Program-made: the position numbers and the translations under genes
Shown: positions 16,599 to 24,362 of the stretch, in pieces
Position numbering within the stretch: the stretch's first letter is position 1
Layout of the letters: the number at the start of each line of letters is the position of its first letter
DNA from: Micromonospora okii
GTDB lineage: Bacteria; Actinomycetota; Actinomycetes; Mycobacteriales; Micromonosporaceae
Assembly: GCF_020884795.1 (NCBI RefSeq)
Contig: NZ_BBZF01000013.1
Location: 192,485 to 256,484, forward strand
Direction of reading: 5' to 3'
DNA length: 64,000 bases
The notes under the pieces: model-generated
Databases searched by the model: none
What the model was told of the DNA's origin: nothing
The model's input: the letters and a program-made list of their open reading frames with translations, nothing else

Positions 16599-17838
16599 GG
16601 CTCCTCGATGGCTTACCGGATGCGGGAAGTGTCTCCTCCTGGGTCAGCCGCCTCGTCAGCTCCTGTCGCAGGGGCCACGACTCGTCGGCGACGGACTGGG
16701 CCAGGCAGGCCAGGCCGAAGGCCAGGGGCCACGACGCCGAGCCTCTAATCTCCTCCGGCAGCATGGCCAGCGGCTTTCGAGGGTTCCACCCGCTCGTCGG
16801 CGTCAGGTCGACCGCCAGCACCTCGGAGACGTAGGCGCGCTCGACGAGCCGGATCGCCCGATCGAGCACCTGGTCGCTGGTGAGGTCGAGGAGGGTGACC
16901 ACGCAGAACTCCGGCATGGCACCCCGACTGACCCACCGGCCGTGCCCCACGATCGAGCTGGTCCCGATCTCGTGCGCGCCGATGTGGCATTCCTCCCGCA
17001 GCTCCCGCTCGGCACCGCGGCGGACGACGTCTCCGATCGTCAGCGCCGCACCGGCCTGCGGCACGTCGCGGGGTTCCAGAGCGCCGGAGCCGGAGGGGGC
17101 GATGAGGCCGGGGCTCCCCACGTTGTCCCTGGCCTGGGCGACGAGGATCAGTTGGCCGTCGGTGGTGAAGGCCAGGGACGATACGCCGACCGTGTTGGCG
17201 AGTCGGCTGCGCCCGAAGGGCAGCAGTTGCCCGCGCTGATCGAGGATGAGCTCCCTTCCCTGGAGGAGCGGCAGCTTGCGACCCGTCTGCCACACGTCGA
17301 AGGGGGCCAGCAGGTTGCTGCAGAAGAAGTCGAAGTAGCGGCCGGGCCGGAGCTTCACGGCCACGTCCTCGTCGTCAGAGGGCAGGTCGGAGGCCAGGCC
17401 GAGTATGTCGCCGTTGTACATGGCGGCAACCCGGGCCCGGCGCGCGAGGAAGTCGAAGGACCAGGCCCTGAGTTCGCGAGGCAGGCGGTACGGCGTGCCT
17501 TCCAGCTCGACTCGGACGGGCTGGTCCCGAAGTCGCGCGCTCTCCCTCGTCATCACCACGCCGACGTCGTGTGCGCTCTCCACGACCGGCCCCAGGCTGC
17601 CCAGCCGGGTCGACAGGTCGCGGTAGTTGTCGCCGTCGCGCGACTGGAACCGCACCAGCCGGGCCCGGCGGCGGTTGGCTCGGATCTCCAGCAGCGACAC
17701 GGCGCAGCCGCAGACTGCGGCCAGGACGCTGACCGCCGTGGGCGGGTTGTCCAGGGCCGTTGCGGCCCCGAAGAGGGTCAGTGTGATCCCTGCGGTGGTG
17801 ACTCGATAGCGCCATAAACTTCGACGCCAGATGCTCAT
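16585..17838 (-). CDS. Two-TM membrane protein with Nudix-like domain
   Basis: About 417 residues. Two hydrophobic helices occupy residues ~10-55 (YRVTTAGITLTLFGAATAL; TAVSVLAAVCGCAVSLLEI), then a cytoplasmic linker and a C-terminal Nudix fold. The Nudix helix reads GDVVRRGAERELREECHIG: RELREE is intact, but Asp replaces the upstream Glu and His the final Gly of the consensus. A central strand-rich segment (VELEGTPYRLPRELR...GRYFDFFCSNLLAPFDVW) is unassigned. Start uncertain: ATG 17838 or GTG 17847 (nearer a GAGGAA site). The substrate may be a nucleotide signal, but that is inference. Confidence 0.65.
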   Translation of the reverse strand: MSIWRRSLWRYRVTTAGITLTLFGAATALDNPPTAVSVLAAVCGCAVSLLEIRANRRRARLVRFQSRDGDNYRDLSTRLGSLGPVVESAHDVGVVMTRESARLRDQPVRVELEGTPYRLPRELRAWSFDFLARRARVAAMYNGDILGLASDLPSDDEDVAVKLRPGRYFDFFCSNLLAPFDVWQTGRKLPLLQGRELILDQRGQLLPFGRSRLANTVGVSSLAFTTDGQLILVAQARDNVGSPGLIAPSGSGALEPRDVPQAGAALTIGDVVRRGAERELREECHIGAHEIGTSSIVGHGRWVSRGAMPEFCVVTLLDLTSDQVLDRAIRLVERAYVSEVLAVDLTPTSGWNPRKPLAMLPEEIRGSASWPLAFGLACLAQSVADESWPLRQELTRRLTQEETLPASGKPSRSPTAG

Positions 17839-18214
17839 CGTCGTCACGACTTTCCTCGCAGTTCCCAGCACCCGCGCCCTCCCCGCTGCGACCTGACGTC
17901 GACGGCCGCAGTGTAGCCACGCTGCGACAGCGTTTTTTCAGGTCGGAGAGCCGACTCGAGGAGGCGGTATGCATTTATCGTGATTGATAGTCATTCGGCA
18001 GAACCGGCTGGAGCACGCTGCACTGTCAACGGCGGAAAAGCGCCGATGGTCACGTACGCCGGAGCGGCAGGCACGGAGCCCGAACGGGGGACACGGCCGC
18101 ACCGTGCTCGCCGGGCCGATCGTTGGTAGAGCCGGGGGTGCCGTCCTTCATCGCGTGCCCGCGCACGGGGACGGTGATGGCGGGCGAAGCGGGAGAAGCT
18201 GACGGAGGGCTGGC
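17839..18214. other. Intergenic region upstream of META lipoprotein gene
   Basis: 376 bp between divergent genes. It contains an AT-rich stretch around 17965-17995 suitable for promoters and repeat copy B (see 18091-18160). I see no gene or RNA in it. Confidence 0.5.
18100..18166 (+). repeat. Imperfect direct repeat, copy B
   Basis: The 26-bp core at 18113-18138 is identical to 13065-13090; flanks are related with scattered C/T changes. Same orientation as copy A, 5.05 kb apart. Confidence 0.75.
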
Positions 18215-19099
18215 ATGGAGCGTCGGAGTTGTCTCGCGGTGCTGGCCGCCCTCGGTGTGCTGCTCGCCGGCTGCGACGGGCAGACCGGTCCGTGGGCCGC
18301 CGATTCGGGGCCGGACGGGATCGAGGCTTCCGGGCCCCTGGCACCGGAGAAACTGATCGGTGCCTGGACGATCAGCGGCCTCGACGACCCCGGCGGCGGC
18401 ACCGTCCTGCACCTGGCGCATCGCGAGGTGCAGCTCGTGGGCACCCGCTGCGGCATCCTGGGCGGTTCCTGGCGGGCCGACACCGACGGCGTCTTCCTCG
18501 CGGACATCGACTCCGCCTACGTCGACTCCACCGAGGGCGTTCCGGGCTGCGAGAGAGCCGCTCAGGACACTCCCGAATGGCTGCGGCGCGTGACGGCGTA
18601 CCGGTTCGACGGCGCGGGCCGGCCCACGCTCCTGGACGGCCGGTCGCGGCCGGTCGCCCGACTCATCCCCGGTGCGACCCCGACGCCGGGGCCCAACATG
18701 CTGGACTCCGCGCTGGATCCGCCGACGGTGACCGACGAGGCGCGCCGGGATCTCGCCCCGGCCGCCCCGCTGCCGGCGACGCTGAGCCCTGCCGACCAGC
18801 GCCGCCTGGTCGGCCGGTGGGTGCCGGGCAGCGGGCACCGGGCGGCGTACGTGGAGTTCGACGCGAACGGCGAGTGGCGCGGGTCCGACGGATGCAACGA
18901 CTCGGACGGGCGGTGGATCACCGCGGACGGGGGCACCCTGTTCGCCCTCGCGGGAGCAGTCACGCTGGTGGCCTGCGCCGCCAGCGTTCCGGTCGAGCAC
19001 TGGCTCTGGACGGCCCGGCGAGCCGGCTTCGACGGCGAGGCCCTGGTGCTGCTCGACGCTCAGGGCAGGGAGACGGGCCGGCTACACCCGGCGGTCTGA
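18215..19099 (+). CDS. Lipoprotein with META/HslJ-like domain
   Basis: A 294-residue exported lipoprotein. The signal peptide ends in a lipobox LLAGC with Cys20 as the lipidated residue. Residues ~45-150 form a beta-rich module (LIGAWTISGLDDPGGGTVLHLA...VTAYRF). A second related module (~190-294) contains RLVGRWVPG...YVEFDANGEWRGSDGCNDSDGRW, the GSDGCN motif typical of META-domain proteins such as HslJ, with a Cys in VACAAS. It is probably anchored to the outer face of the membrane; role unknown. Confidence 0.8.
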   Translation: MERRSCLAVLAALGVLLAGCDGQTGPWAADSGPDGIEASGPLAPEKLIGAWTISGLDDPGGGTVLHLAHREVQLVGTRCGILGGSWRADTDGVFLADIDSAYVDSTEGVPGCERAAQDTPEWLRRVTAYRFDGAGRPTLLDGRSRPVARLIPGATPTPGPNMLDSALDPPTVTDEARRDLAPAAPLPATLSPADQRRLVGRWVPGSGHRAAYVEFDANGEWRGSDGCNDSDGRWITADGGTLFALAGAVTLVACAASVPVEHWLWTARRAGFDGEALVLLDAQGRETGRLHPAV

Positions 19100-19168
19100 C
19101 AGCACGGGTGAGCGGCACACCCTAATACTCGCTCGCGCAGGCTCCGGGTACAGCACCTCCAGCCTGTC

Positions 19169-19438
19169 TCAGCTTCCGTCAGGTGGCCGAATGCCCGCCG
19201 TGGCCGCGACCAGCAGGGACAGCTCACGCACGAGGTCTTCCATGGACTGTCCGCTTCCGGCCCGGACCAGGCCGAGTGCGAGGTCGGCGAGCAGGTAGAA
19301 GCCCAGAGTCCGGGCCTGCTCGTTGGCGAAGGCGGCGAGGAGTTCCTCCGCACCGGCGAGGTCACCGCGATGCTTGGCGGCGATGACCCCGGCGGCACGT
19401 TGGACCAGCTCAGCCGCAGCGGGGGTGGCTGCGGTCAT
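19169..19438 (-). CDS. Small helical hypothetical protein downstream of sod
   Basis: An 89-residue all-helical protein (AAELVQRAAGVIAAKHRGDL...LLADLALGLVRAG...DLVRELSLLVAAT) with no Cys. The start is 5 bp after the superoxide dismutase stop, so the two form an operon. No signal or membrane span is convincing. I do not recognise a named family. Confidence 0.6.
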   Translation of the reverse strand: MTAATPAAAELVQRAAGVIAAKHRGDLAGAEELLAAFANEQARTLGFYLLADLALGLVRAGSGQSMEDLVRELSLLVAATAGIRPPDGS

Positions 19439-19443
19439 CCGAA

Positions 19444-20058
19444 TCAGATCTTCGGGTTCGCGGCGCGGGCGGCGTCGAAGCGGGCGATCACGTCGGACCA
19501 GTTGACCAGGTTCCACAGGCGGTCGACGTAGTCCGGGCGCACGTTCTTGTACTGCAGGTAGTAGGCGTGCTCCCAGGCGTCGAACACCAGCAGCGGCGTG
19601 CTGCCCTGACCGACGTTGCCGTGGTGGTCGTAGACCTGCTCGACGATGAGCCGCTGCCCGAGCGGCTCCCACGCCAGCACACCCCAGCCGGAGCCCTGCA
19701 CGCTCTTCGTCGCCGCCGACAACTGTCCGGCGAAGGCGTCAAAGGAGCCGAAGTACTCGTCGATCGCCGCCGCCAGCTCGCCGTCGGGCCGGTCGCCGCC
19801 GTCGGGCGAGAGGTTGCCCCAGAAGATCGAGTGCAGTACGTGCCCGGACAGGTTGAACGCGAAGGTCTTCTCCAGGCCGACCAGCGTCGTGAAGTCGCCC
19901 TTGGCGCGCGCCTCGGCGAGCTGCTCCAGGCCGTCGTTGGCGCCCTTGACGTAGGCGGCGTGGTGCTTGCTGTGGTGCAGCTCCAGGATCTGCCCGGACA
20001 TGGCCGGCTCTAGGGCGCCGTAGTCGTAGGGCATGTCGGGCAGGTTGTATACCGCCAT
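19444..20058 (-). CDS. Superoxide dismutase, Fe/Mn family
   Basis: A 204-residue Fe/Mn superoxide dismutase. The four metal ligands are visible: His in [13 protein letters not shown] (~residue 27), His in [12 protein letters not shown] (~79), and Asp/His in [13 protein letters not shown] (~165-169). It converts superoxide to H2O2 and O2. The metal cannot be fixed by eye. The start ATG 20058 has GGAGGAGA upstream. An inverted repeat 26 bp before the start suggests repression by a Fur-family protein; in Streptomyces the homologous sodF is controlled by nickel through Nur. Confidence 0.95.
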   Translation of the reverse strand: MAVYNLPDMPYDYGALEPAMSGQILELHHSKHHAAYVKGANDGLEQLAEARAKGDFTTLVGLEKTFAFNLSGHVLHSIFWGNLSPDGGDRPDGELAAAIDEYFGSFDAFAGQLSAATKSVQGSGWGVLAWEPLGQRLIVEQVYDHHGNVGQGSTPLLVFDAWEHAYYLQYKNVRPDYVDRLWNLVNWSDVIARFDAARAANPKI

Positions 20059-20083
20059 GTGCTCTCCTCCGAGTTTCGCCAAG

Positions 20084-20115
20084 CTCTTGCTGTTGCCACT
20101 ATCTTGCAACAAGAG
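20084..20115. promoter_or_regulatory. Inverted repeat in sod promoter (possible Nur/Fur-type box)
   Basis: CTCTTG(ct)GTTGC and GCAACAAGAG face each other around a 9-bp centre, containing TTGC-N9-GCAA. The position fits an operator over the sod promoter. Assignment to Nur is by analogy with Streptomyces sodF. Confidence 0.45.
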
Positions 20116-20233
20116 CGCCGCGTCGTGGGGACAGCGCCGGTTCTGCGCGTCTGGGCGCGCCCCATCGCCGATCCAGGCGGCACCGCACGCAGGAGGCCGG
20201 CTGGCAGAGCGGAGATCTCCCACCCCCGCCAAG

Positions 20234-20677
20234 ATGACTTCCGTGTCGGGCAGCGAGGCGGACAACACTCGGACTTTGCGACTGATCGGCTACTGGTGTC
20301 GGCCAGGCGAAGAGCAGTGGCCAGACCCCGCGCTGTTCGTGGACCGCAAGGCCGATGCGGCGAGCCAGCGACGGGTGGGCGACTACCTGCGTGGTGGTAC
20401 GTGCTTCGTGGCTGCAGCGGGCCACTCACTGTGTCGGTTCTGTGGCACCAGCAACGGATCGGCCGAGCTGACCGACGGCAAGTACTTCGTGTGGCCGGAA
20501 GGGCTCGCGCACTACGTCGACGCGCACAACGTGCGACTACCCGATGAGATCACCGATCTGATGAATCAACCGCCGGCGCCGGTCGACGTGGAAGCGTTCG
20601 AGCGTGATCTCTTCGACACGGAGCAGATCGTCATTGACACCGCCTGGTGGCATTCGGTGCATCGCCCACAGTCCTGA
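20234..20677 (+). CDS. Hypothetical protein with Cys-containing core
   Basis: A 147-residue soluble protein. The core [23 protein letters not shown]...[24 protein letters not shown]...[22 protein letters not shown] contains a CRFCG pair and aromatic-rich strands. Similar proteins are common in actinobacteria as conserved hypotheticals. The ATG at 20234 is taken as the start since the in-frame upstream part is antisense to the sod promoter. No function can be named. Confidence 0.6.
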   Translation: MTSVSGSEADNTRTLRLIGYWCRPGEEQWPDPALFVDRKADAASQRRVGDYLRGGTCFVAAAGHSLCRFCGTSNGSAELTDGKYFVWPEGLAHYVDAHNVRLPDEITDLMNQPPAPVDVEAFERDLFDTEQIVIDTAWWHSVHRPQS

Positions 20678-21061
20678 ACCCGATCGAAAGCCCAAGCGCC
20701 AAGCATCCTGCACCCCAGGAGGTGCAGAAGGACGGCCGCGCGGCCTGGTCGGCGGCCTCCTGCGGGACGTGGGCAGCGCGCGACGGAAGCTCGATGCAAG
20801 ATCCGGACCGAGTTGCGCCCTGGCCGTACCCGATGATCTTCGTCTGACTTTTTCGCAGGTCAGGGCGGTTGGGGTGGGCCGCCTGGGCCTCGTACCCATA
20901 ACGTCGGCAGTCGGGCAAGGATCATCCGCAATCGGGCAGATCCGGCCGCTGAGCAGGGCGTGAGCCCTCAGCGCTTCACGACGTTTGACACCCGTTTTCG
21001 GGCTCGGTTGTGCCGGATCTGTGCCCGATGATCATGCGGAGGGCATCGAAGGCTGTTGCCG
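20678..21061. other. Intergenic region holding attachment-site remnants
   Basis: 384 bp with no convincing gene. It contains the att-like copy (20811-20902) and, at 21005-21033, a third partial copy of the same leader (GGTTGTGCC...CTGTGCCCGATGATC), suggesting repeated integration or deletion here. Confidence 0.55.
20811..20902 (-). repeat. Degenerate att-like copy of the tRNA-Lys 3' region
   Basis: 92 bp matching 23889-23980 at about 85 of 92 positions. The copy ends with a decayed version of the TPsiC arm and 3' acceptor strand of tRNA-Lys. The changes fall in the tRNA portion at the T-arm, so it is no longer functional tRNA sequence. Probably the distal attachment site of a lost or eroded integrative element. 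Confidence 0.75.
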
Positions 21062-21310
21062 CTACGGCTTGACGAACGTCCCGCGCTGCGGCACCACGAA
21101 GAGCACGTCCTGGTCGACCAGCACGGCGATCGCGCGTCGAACGGTCGCGCGGGCAATGCCGTACTCCTGAACGAGCTGCGCCTCGGACGGGATAGCCCGG
21201 TTGGGCTGCCAGTCACCGCGACGAATCCGGGCCGCGAGGATGCCGGCCAGTTGCCGGTAGGGCGCCAGCGGTGCGCCTGGGTCGATGCGGCCGTCCGGGT
21301 CGGGCTCCAT
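21062..21310 (-). CDS. Small GntR-family winged-helix regulator
   Basis: An 82-residue protein that is only the DNA-binding domain: PLAPYRQLAGILAARIRRGD...AIPSEAQLVQEYGIARATVRRAIAVL...LFVVPQRGTFV. There is no ligand domain. Such mini-GntR proteins are typical cargo of actinomycete integrative and conjugative elements. This agrees with its position between the two tRNA-Lys att-like repeats. Confidence 0.85.
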   Translation of the reverse strand: MEPDPDGRIDPGAPLAPYRQLAGILAARIRRGDWQPNRAIPSEAQLVQEYGIARATVRRAIAVLVDQDVLFVVPQRGTFVKP

Positions 21311-21513
21311 GCGCCTGACGTTAGAAGTCCCGACACGACCGCCCTCGACCTTCTACGTACCTAGACGTAGGTAGACCAGTGTTGGTACGGTGCACCCAAC
21401 CCGCTGCGCTGGTCGTGGAGGACCCGAACCCGCCCCGGTACGGCGGTAACCCCTGCCCGGCCGGGCTCCCTCCGAACCGGCCGGGCAGGGTGACCCCGCC
21501 GAGGAGGAAGATC

Positions 21514-21843
21514 GTGTCTCCTGACGCACGGGCGCTCGCCCACCTTCGGCCCCCGACACCCGAAGAAGAGGTGCTGATCAGCCGAGAGGCGTCGGTGCAG
21601 TTCGCGGGACAGCCGGCCTTCGTCTTCCGAGTGATCTCGGTGTGCCCGAAGCCCACCTACGCCGGCTGGCTGTGGGTGACCGGCTACCAGCTCGACGGCC
21701 CGGGCAACGCCGTCGCCAAGCGAGAGATCTACGTACGGCTGGCGGGCCTCAAACGCGTGCATCGTGCTGATGGGCCGGGGTCGGGCTCGGCTCTCGTGTC
21801 GCGGCCCGGTGCCCGGCGGACACCGCCACAGCAGCGCTCTTGA
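21514..21843 (+). CDS. Hypothetical protein of integrative-element type
   Basis: A 109-residue protein from a GTG with GAGGAGG 6 nt upstream. The core LISREASVQFAGQPAFVFRVISV...YAGWLWVTGYQLD...AVAKREIYVRLAGLKR is a compact beta-rich fold. I associate this family with accessory regions of actinomycete AICEs and plasmids, but no function is known to me. The divergent GntR gene lies 203 bp away. Confidence 0.65.
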   Translation: MSPDARALAHLRPPTPEEEVLISREASVQFAGQPAFVFRVISVCPKPTYAGWLWVTGYQLDGPGNAVAKREIYVRLAGLKRVHRADGPGSGSALVSRPGARRTPPQQRS

Positions 21844-22103
21844 CCTGACCGGGACCGAACACGGAATCGGCTCCTGGACGACGACCCCGACCACGACGGC
21901 CCCCACCCCCTTTCCAGGCGCAGGGTTTGACCTGACCTGGAATCGACAGGAGCTGGCACGAGGGGGTCACCCACTCGGGCACCGCGGGCACCGCCCCTAT
22001 GCTTGGGGCTTGCCGGCTCAACCCTGCGCGGCATTCTCGGAGCCATACTCCGGCGTCCGTTCTAGTAGTGCGACACCCCGGATTCGCTATAGCGTGTCGC
22101 CCC

Positions 22104-22436
22104 ATGGGATCCGTGGACCTGGTCTTGGCCGTCGTGGCCGCCGCGGGCAACTTGGCCGTCGCCGCCGTGCTGCTCGCCAGGAGCCGTGGCGGCACGGCGG
22201 CGCCCCGGATCTTCGGCCGCCCACAGCCCTTCCCGCGCCTGCGGGCCGCGATGCACGCCTGCCTGGGGCTGGGGATAGGCGTGGGCTGGCTCGTCAAGGA
22301 CATCTTCCCGCCCCGCTCCACGGGCGACACGGTGCTGTTCATCGCGATACAGATCCTGCTGGTAGCTTGCCTCGTCACCGCCCTACTGTTCGTCTTCCAG
22401 TACGCGCGGCTCATCCGTGACAAGGCCGCCCGCTAG
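22104..22436 (+). CDS. Small membrane protein, two or three TM segments
   Basis: A 110-residue protein with hydrophobic segments at ~4-25 (VDLVLAVVAAAGNLAVAAVLL), a weaker one near 50-63 and ~75-98 (VLFIAIQILLVACLVTALLFVF). A basic loop between them (FGRPQPFPRLRAAM) would be cytoplasmic. There is no recognisable motif. It lies within the tRNA-bounded accessory zone, and upstream ~260 bp carry no gene. Confidence 0.55.
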   Translation: MGSVDLVLAVVAAAGNLAVAAVLLARSRGGTAAPRIFGRPQPFPRLRAAMHACLGLGIGVGWLVKDIFPPRSTGDTVLFIAIQILLVACLVTALLFVFQYARLIRDKAAR

Positions 22437-22576
22437 GGCGGGGCGATCGCTGCCGCGCCGCTACCGGCCTGCCACCGGGTAGCGAAGCTCTCACCGAAGT
22501 GCCATTAGCTAGCGCCGGGTACCCCGATGGGCTGTCCGATCAGCCGCCCTCGCTCAAGGCCACGTTGACGCCTGAT

Positions 22577-22627
22577 CTGTAAATCCGCCGTGAAAGCTAC
22601 AGAGGTTCGAGTCCTCTACCCGCCACC
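22577..22627 (+). pseudogene. 3' half of tRNA-Tyr(GTA), attachment-site relic
   Basis: The sequence from the anticodon loop CTGTAAA (anticodon GTA at 22579-22581) through a variable arm, a perfect T-arm (AGAGG TTCGAGT CCTCT) and acceptor strand ACCCGCCA is intact. The expected 5' strand GGCGGGT and D-arm are missing upstream, and the anticodon stem does not pair. Cleavage inside the anticodon loop is a common integrase crossover position, so this is best read as an att remnant. Confidence 0.75.
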
Positions 22628-22639
22628 GGGTGCGACTGC

Positions 22640-22675
22640 GGCCCCCCGACCAGCAGGAATGCTGATCGGGGGGCC
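22640..22675 (+). terminator. Strong hairpin terminator after the tRNA-Tyr remnant
   Basis: Arms GGCCCCCCGACCAGCA and TGCTGATCGGGGGGCC pair at 15 of 16 positions around a 4-nt loop, followed by GTTGTCTTT. It was probably carried along with the tRNA-Tyr 3' end. Confidence 0.75.
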
Positions 22676-22784
22676 GTTGTCTTTGATCCTGCCGAATCCG
22701 GCTCAGTCCGGGTCGTGGGGCGACGAGGATACCGGGAAGGTGACCGATTACCGGTCGAGAGTCGGCAGACACAGCCTGATCCGC

Positions 22785-23771
22785 CCTAGACGAGTAAGTC
22801 CTAACGGCCCCTGGGGCTGCGGCATAGGCGAAGGGTGTTGAAGATCCGTTTGTGACGACAGACCTCAACACCCTTCTGACCGCACTGTACGTGAAGATCG
22901 ACGACTGGCTCGGACGGCCACCCAGGACCGGTCGGCCACCGAAGTTGTCCGACGCTGAACTGTTGACCCTGGCGGTGGCGCAGGTGCTGCTCGGGGTGCG
23001 TTCCGAGGCGCGCTGGCTGCGGTTCGTCCCCGGGCATCTGCCCGGGGCGTTTCCGTACCTGCCCAGGCAGTCCGGCTACAACAAGCGCCTGCGTGCGGCG
23101 GTGCCACTGCTCAAACGCGCCATCCGGGCGGTCGCCGCCGACACCGACCTGTGGACCGACACGACCTGGGTGGTGGACTCCACCCCGGTGAAGTGCGGCC
23201 GGTCGAGGCCGACAGTGAAACGCTCCAACCTGGCCGGGTGGGCCGGCTACGGCTACTGCGCCTCACACTCCAGGTTCTTCTGGGGCCTTCGCCTGCATCT
23301 GGTCTGCACCCCGTCCGGCCTACCGGTCACCTGGGCGCTCGCCACCCCGAAGCTCGACGAGCGGCAGGTCCTGACCGCCATCCTCGATCACGACCCCGAC
23401 CTCGTCGCTGACCGTCCGGGCCTGCTGATCGTGGCGGACAAGGGGTACGTCTCCGCCGAGTTGGACCGGTGGCTGGCCGAGCGTGGAGTGCGGCTGCTGC
23501 GACCGTCGTACCGCAACCGCGTCCCACGCCGCGACGAGCACCTACTCAAACCGGTCCGCCAACTCATCGAGTCGGTCAACGACACGTTGAAGGGCCAACT
23601 CGACCTCGAACTCCACGGCGGCCGCAGCATCGAAGGAGTCACCGCCCGAGTCGCCCAACGACTCCTCGCCATGACCGCCGCGATCTGGCACAACCGGAAC
23701 ACCGACCAACCCGTAACCAGGTCCCTGATCGCCTACGACCACTAAACCGACTTCGGACTTACTCGTCTAGG
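22785..23771 (+). mobile_element. IS982-family-like insertion sequence
   Basis: A 987-bp element bounded by perfect 17-bp terminal inverted repeats (CCTAGACGAGTAAGTCC at 22785-22801; its complement at 23755-23771). It holds one transposase gene. I find no clear target duplication in the flanks, which suggests a rearranged or old insertion. Confidence 0.88.
22852..23745 (+). CDS. IS982-family-like DDE transposase
   Basis: A 297-residue transposase from a GTG. The N-terminal helix-turn-helix part includes GRPPKLSDAELLTLAVAQVLL. The DDE triad is visible: Asp in WVVDSTPVKCG (~residue 104), Asp in LLIVADKGYVS (~202), Glu in RQLIESVNDTLKGQLDLE (~242). The C-terminal region has MTAAIWHN. The frame is complete with no stops, so it may still be active. 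Family by motif spacing and N-terminal resemblance; IS5-like is the alternative. Confidence 0.88.
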   Translation: MTTDLNTLLTALYVKIDDWLGRPPRTGRPPKLSDAELLTLAVAQVLLGVRSEARWLRFVPGHLPGAFPYLPRQSGYNKRLRAAVPLLKRAIRAVAADTDLWTDTTWVVDSTPVKCGRSRPTVKRSNLAGWAGYGYCASHSRFFWGLRLHLVCTPSGLPVTWALATPKLDERQVLTAILDHDPDLVADRPGLLIVADKGYVSAELDRWLAERGVRLLRPSYRNRVPRRDEHLLKPVRQLIESVNDTLKGQLDLELHGGRSIEGVTARVAQRLLAMTAAIWHNRNTDQPVTRSLIAYDH

Positions 23772-23888
23772 ACACCCGCCCCCGCGACGGCCCGGCACCA
23801 TCCCAACGAAAGCCCCGACCCCAAAGTGCCCGCCGGCAAGAAGACATCCGGCGGGCACACACACGGGCAACCACCAAGATCAGGGTTA

Positions 23889-23980
23889 AGTTGTGCCCTG
23901 GCTGTGCCCGATGATCTTCGTCTGACGTTTTCGCAGGTCAGGGCGGTTGGGGTGGGCCGCCTGGGACTCGAACCCAGAAC
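23889..23980 (-). repeat. att-like repeat at the 3' end of tRNA-Lys
   Basis: Intact partner of 20811-20902. Its right 28 bp are the last 28 nt of the tRNA-Lys gene; the remaining 64 bp lie just downstream of the tRNA. Offset between copies is 3078 bp. Confidence 0.75.
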
Positions 23981-24024
23981 CTAAGGATTAAAAGTCCTCA
24001 GCTCTGCCATTGAGCTAACGGCCC
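23953..24024 (-). tRNA. tRNA-Lys(TTT)
   Basis: Reads GGGCCGT at the 5' end and GCGGCCC-A at the 3' end (7-bp acceptor with one U-G). D-arm GCTC/GAGC, anticodon stem GAGGA/TCCTT with loop CTTTTAA (anticodon TTT), and T-arm CTGGG/CCCAG with TTCGAGT are all present. CCA is not encoded. It serves as an integration target (see att-like repeats). Confidence 0.96.
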
Positions 24025-24362
24025 TAGGGGCACAGGCTACCCGACGAGCAGGGCTCGCGGTGCGTCGCTCGTCGCGCCTCTGGATCTTCGCGTCAGCGAT
24101 CACCCTCGCCGCGACGGAAGCCGTCCACGCAGGCACTCTCCGCCGCTAGTGGGGCAACGGCAGGCCAATGATCCATCAACCGGGGTCGATTTTCTGCGCC
24201 GCATGCGGGACCCTCGGTACGACGCGGCGCGCCTGCTCGCGGGCCCCTTCCCGGTACGCCCTCCCGCACCCCTCCCGTGGCAGGTGCCGACGGCGACGCA
24301 CACAGGCTGACCGCCACACCAACCGAGGCACGTGTAGTCGACCTATCCAGAGAGGCTCGCTG
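24025..24362. other. Intergenic region upstream of the APC permease
   Basis: 338 bp between the tRNA-Lys 5' end and the permease. It should hold the promoters of both. I looked for riboswitch signatures (including guanidine classes) and recognised none. Confidence 0.4.

Noticed and set aside
16585..17838. CBASS-type effector
   Set aside because: No cyclase (CD-NTase) or ubiquitin-like accessory gene lies nearby; a two-TM Nudix protein alone does not define CBASS.
22530..22627. Complete tRNA-Tyr gene
   Set aside because: The acceptor 5' strand and D-arm cannot be found and the anticodon stem does not pair; only the 3' half is present.
24025..24362. Guanidine riboswitch before the permease/amidase operon
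   Set aside because: None of the conserved guanidine-I, -II or -III boxes could be found.
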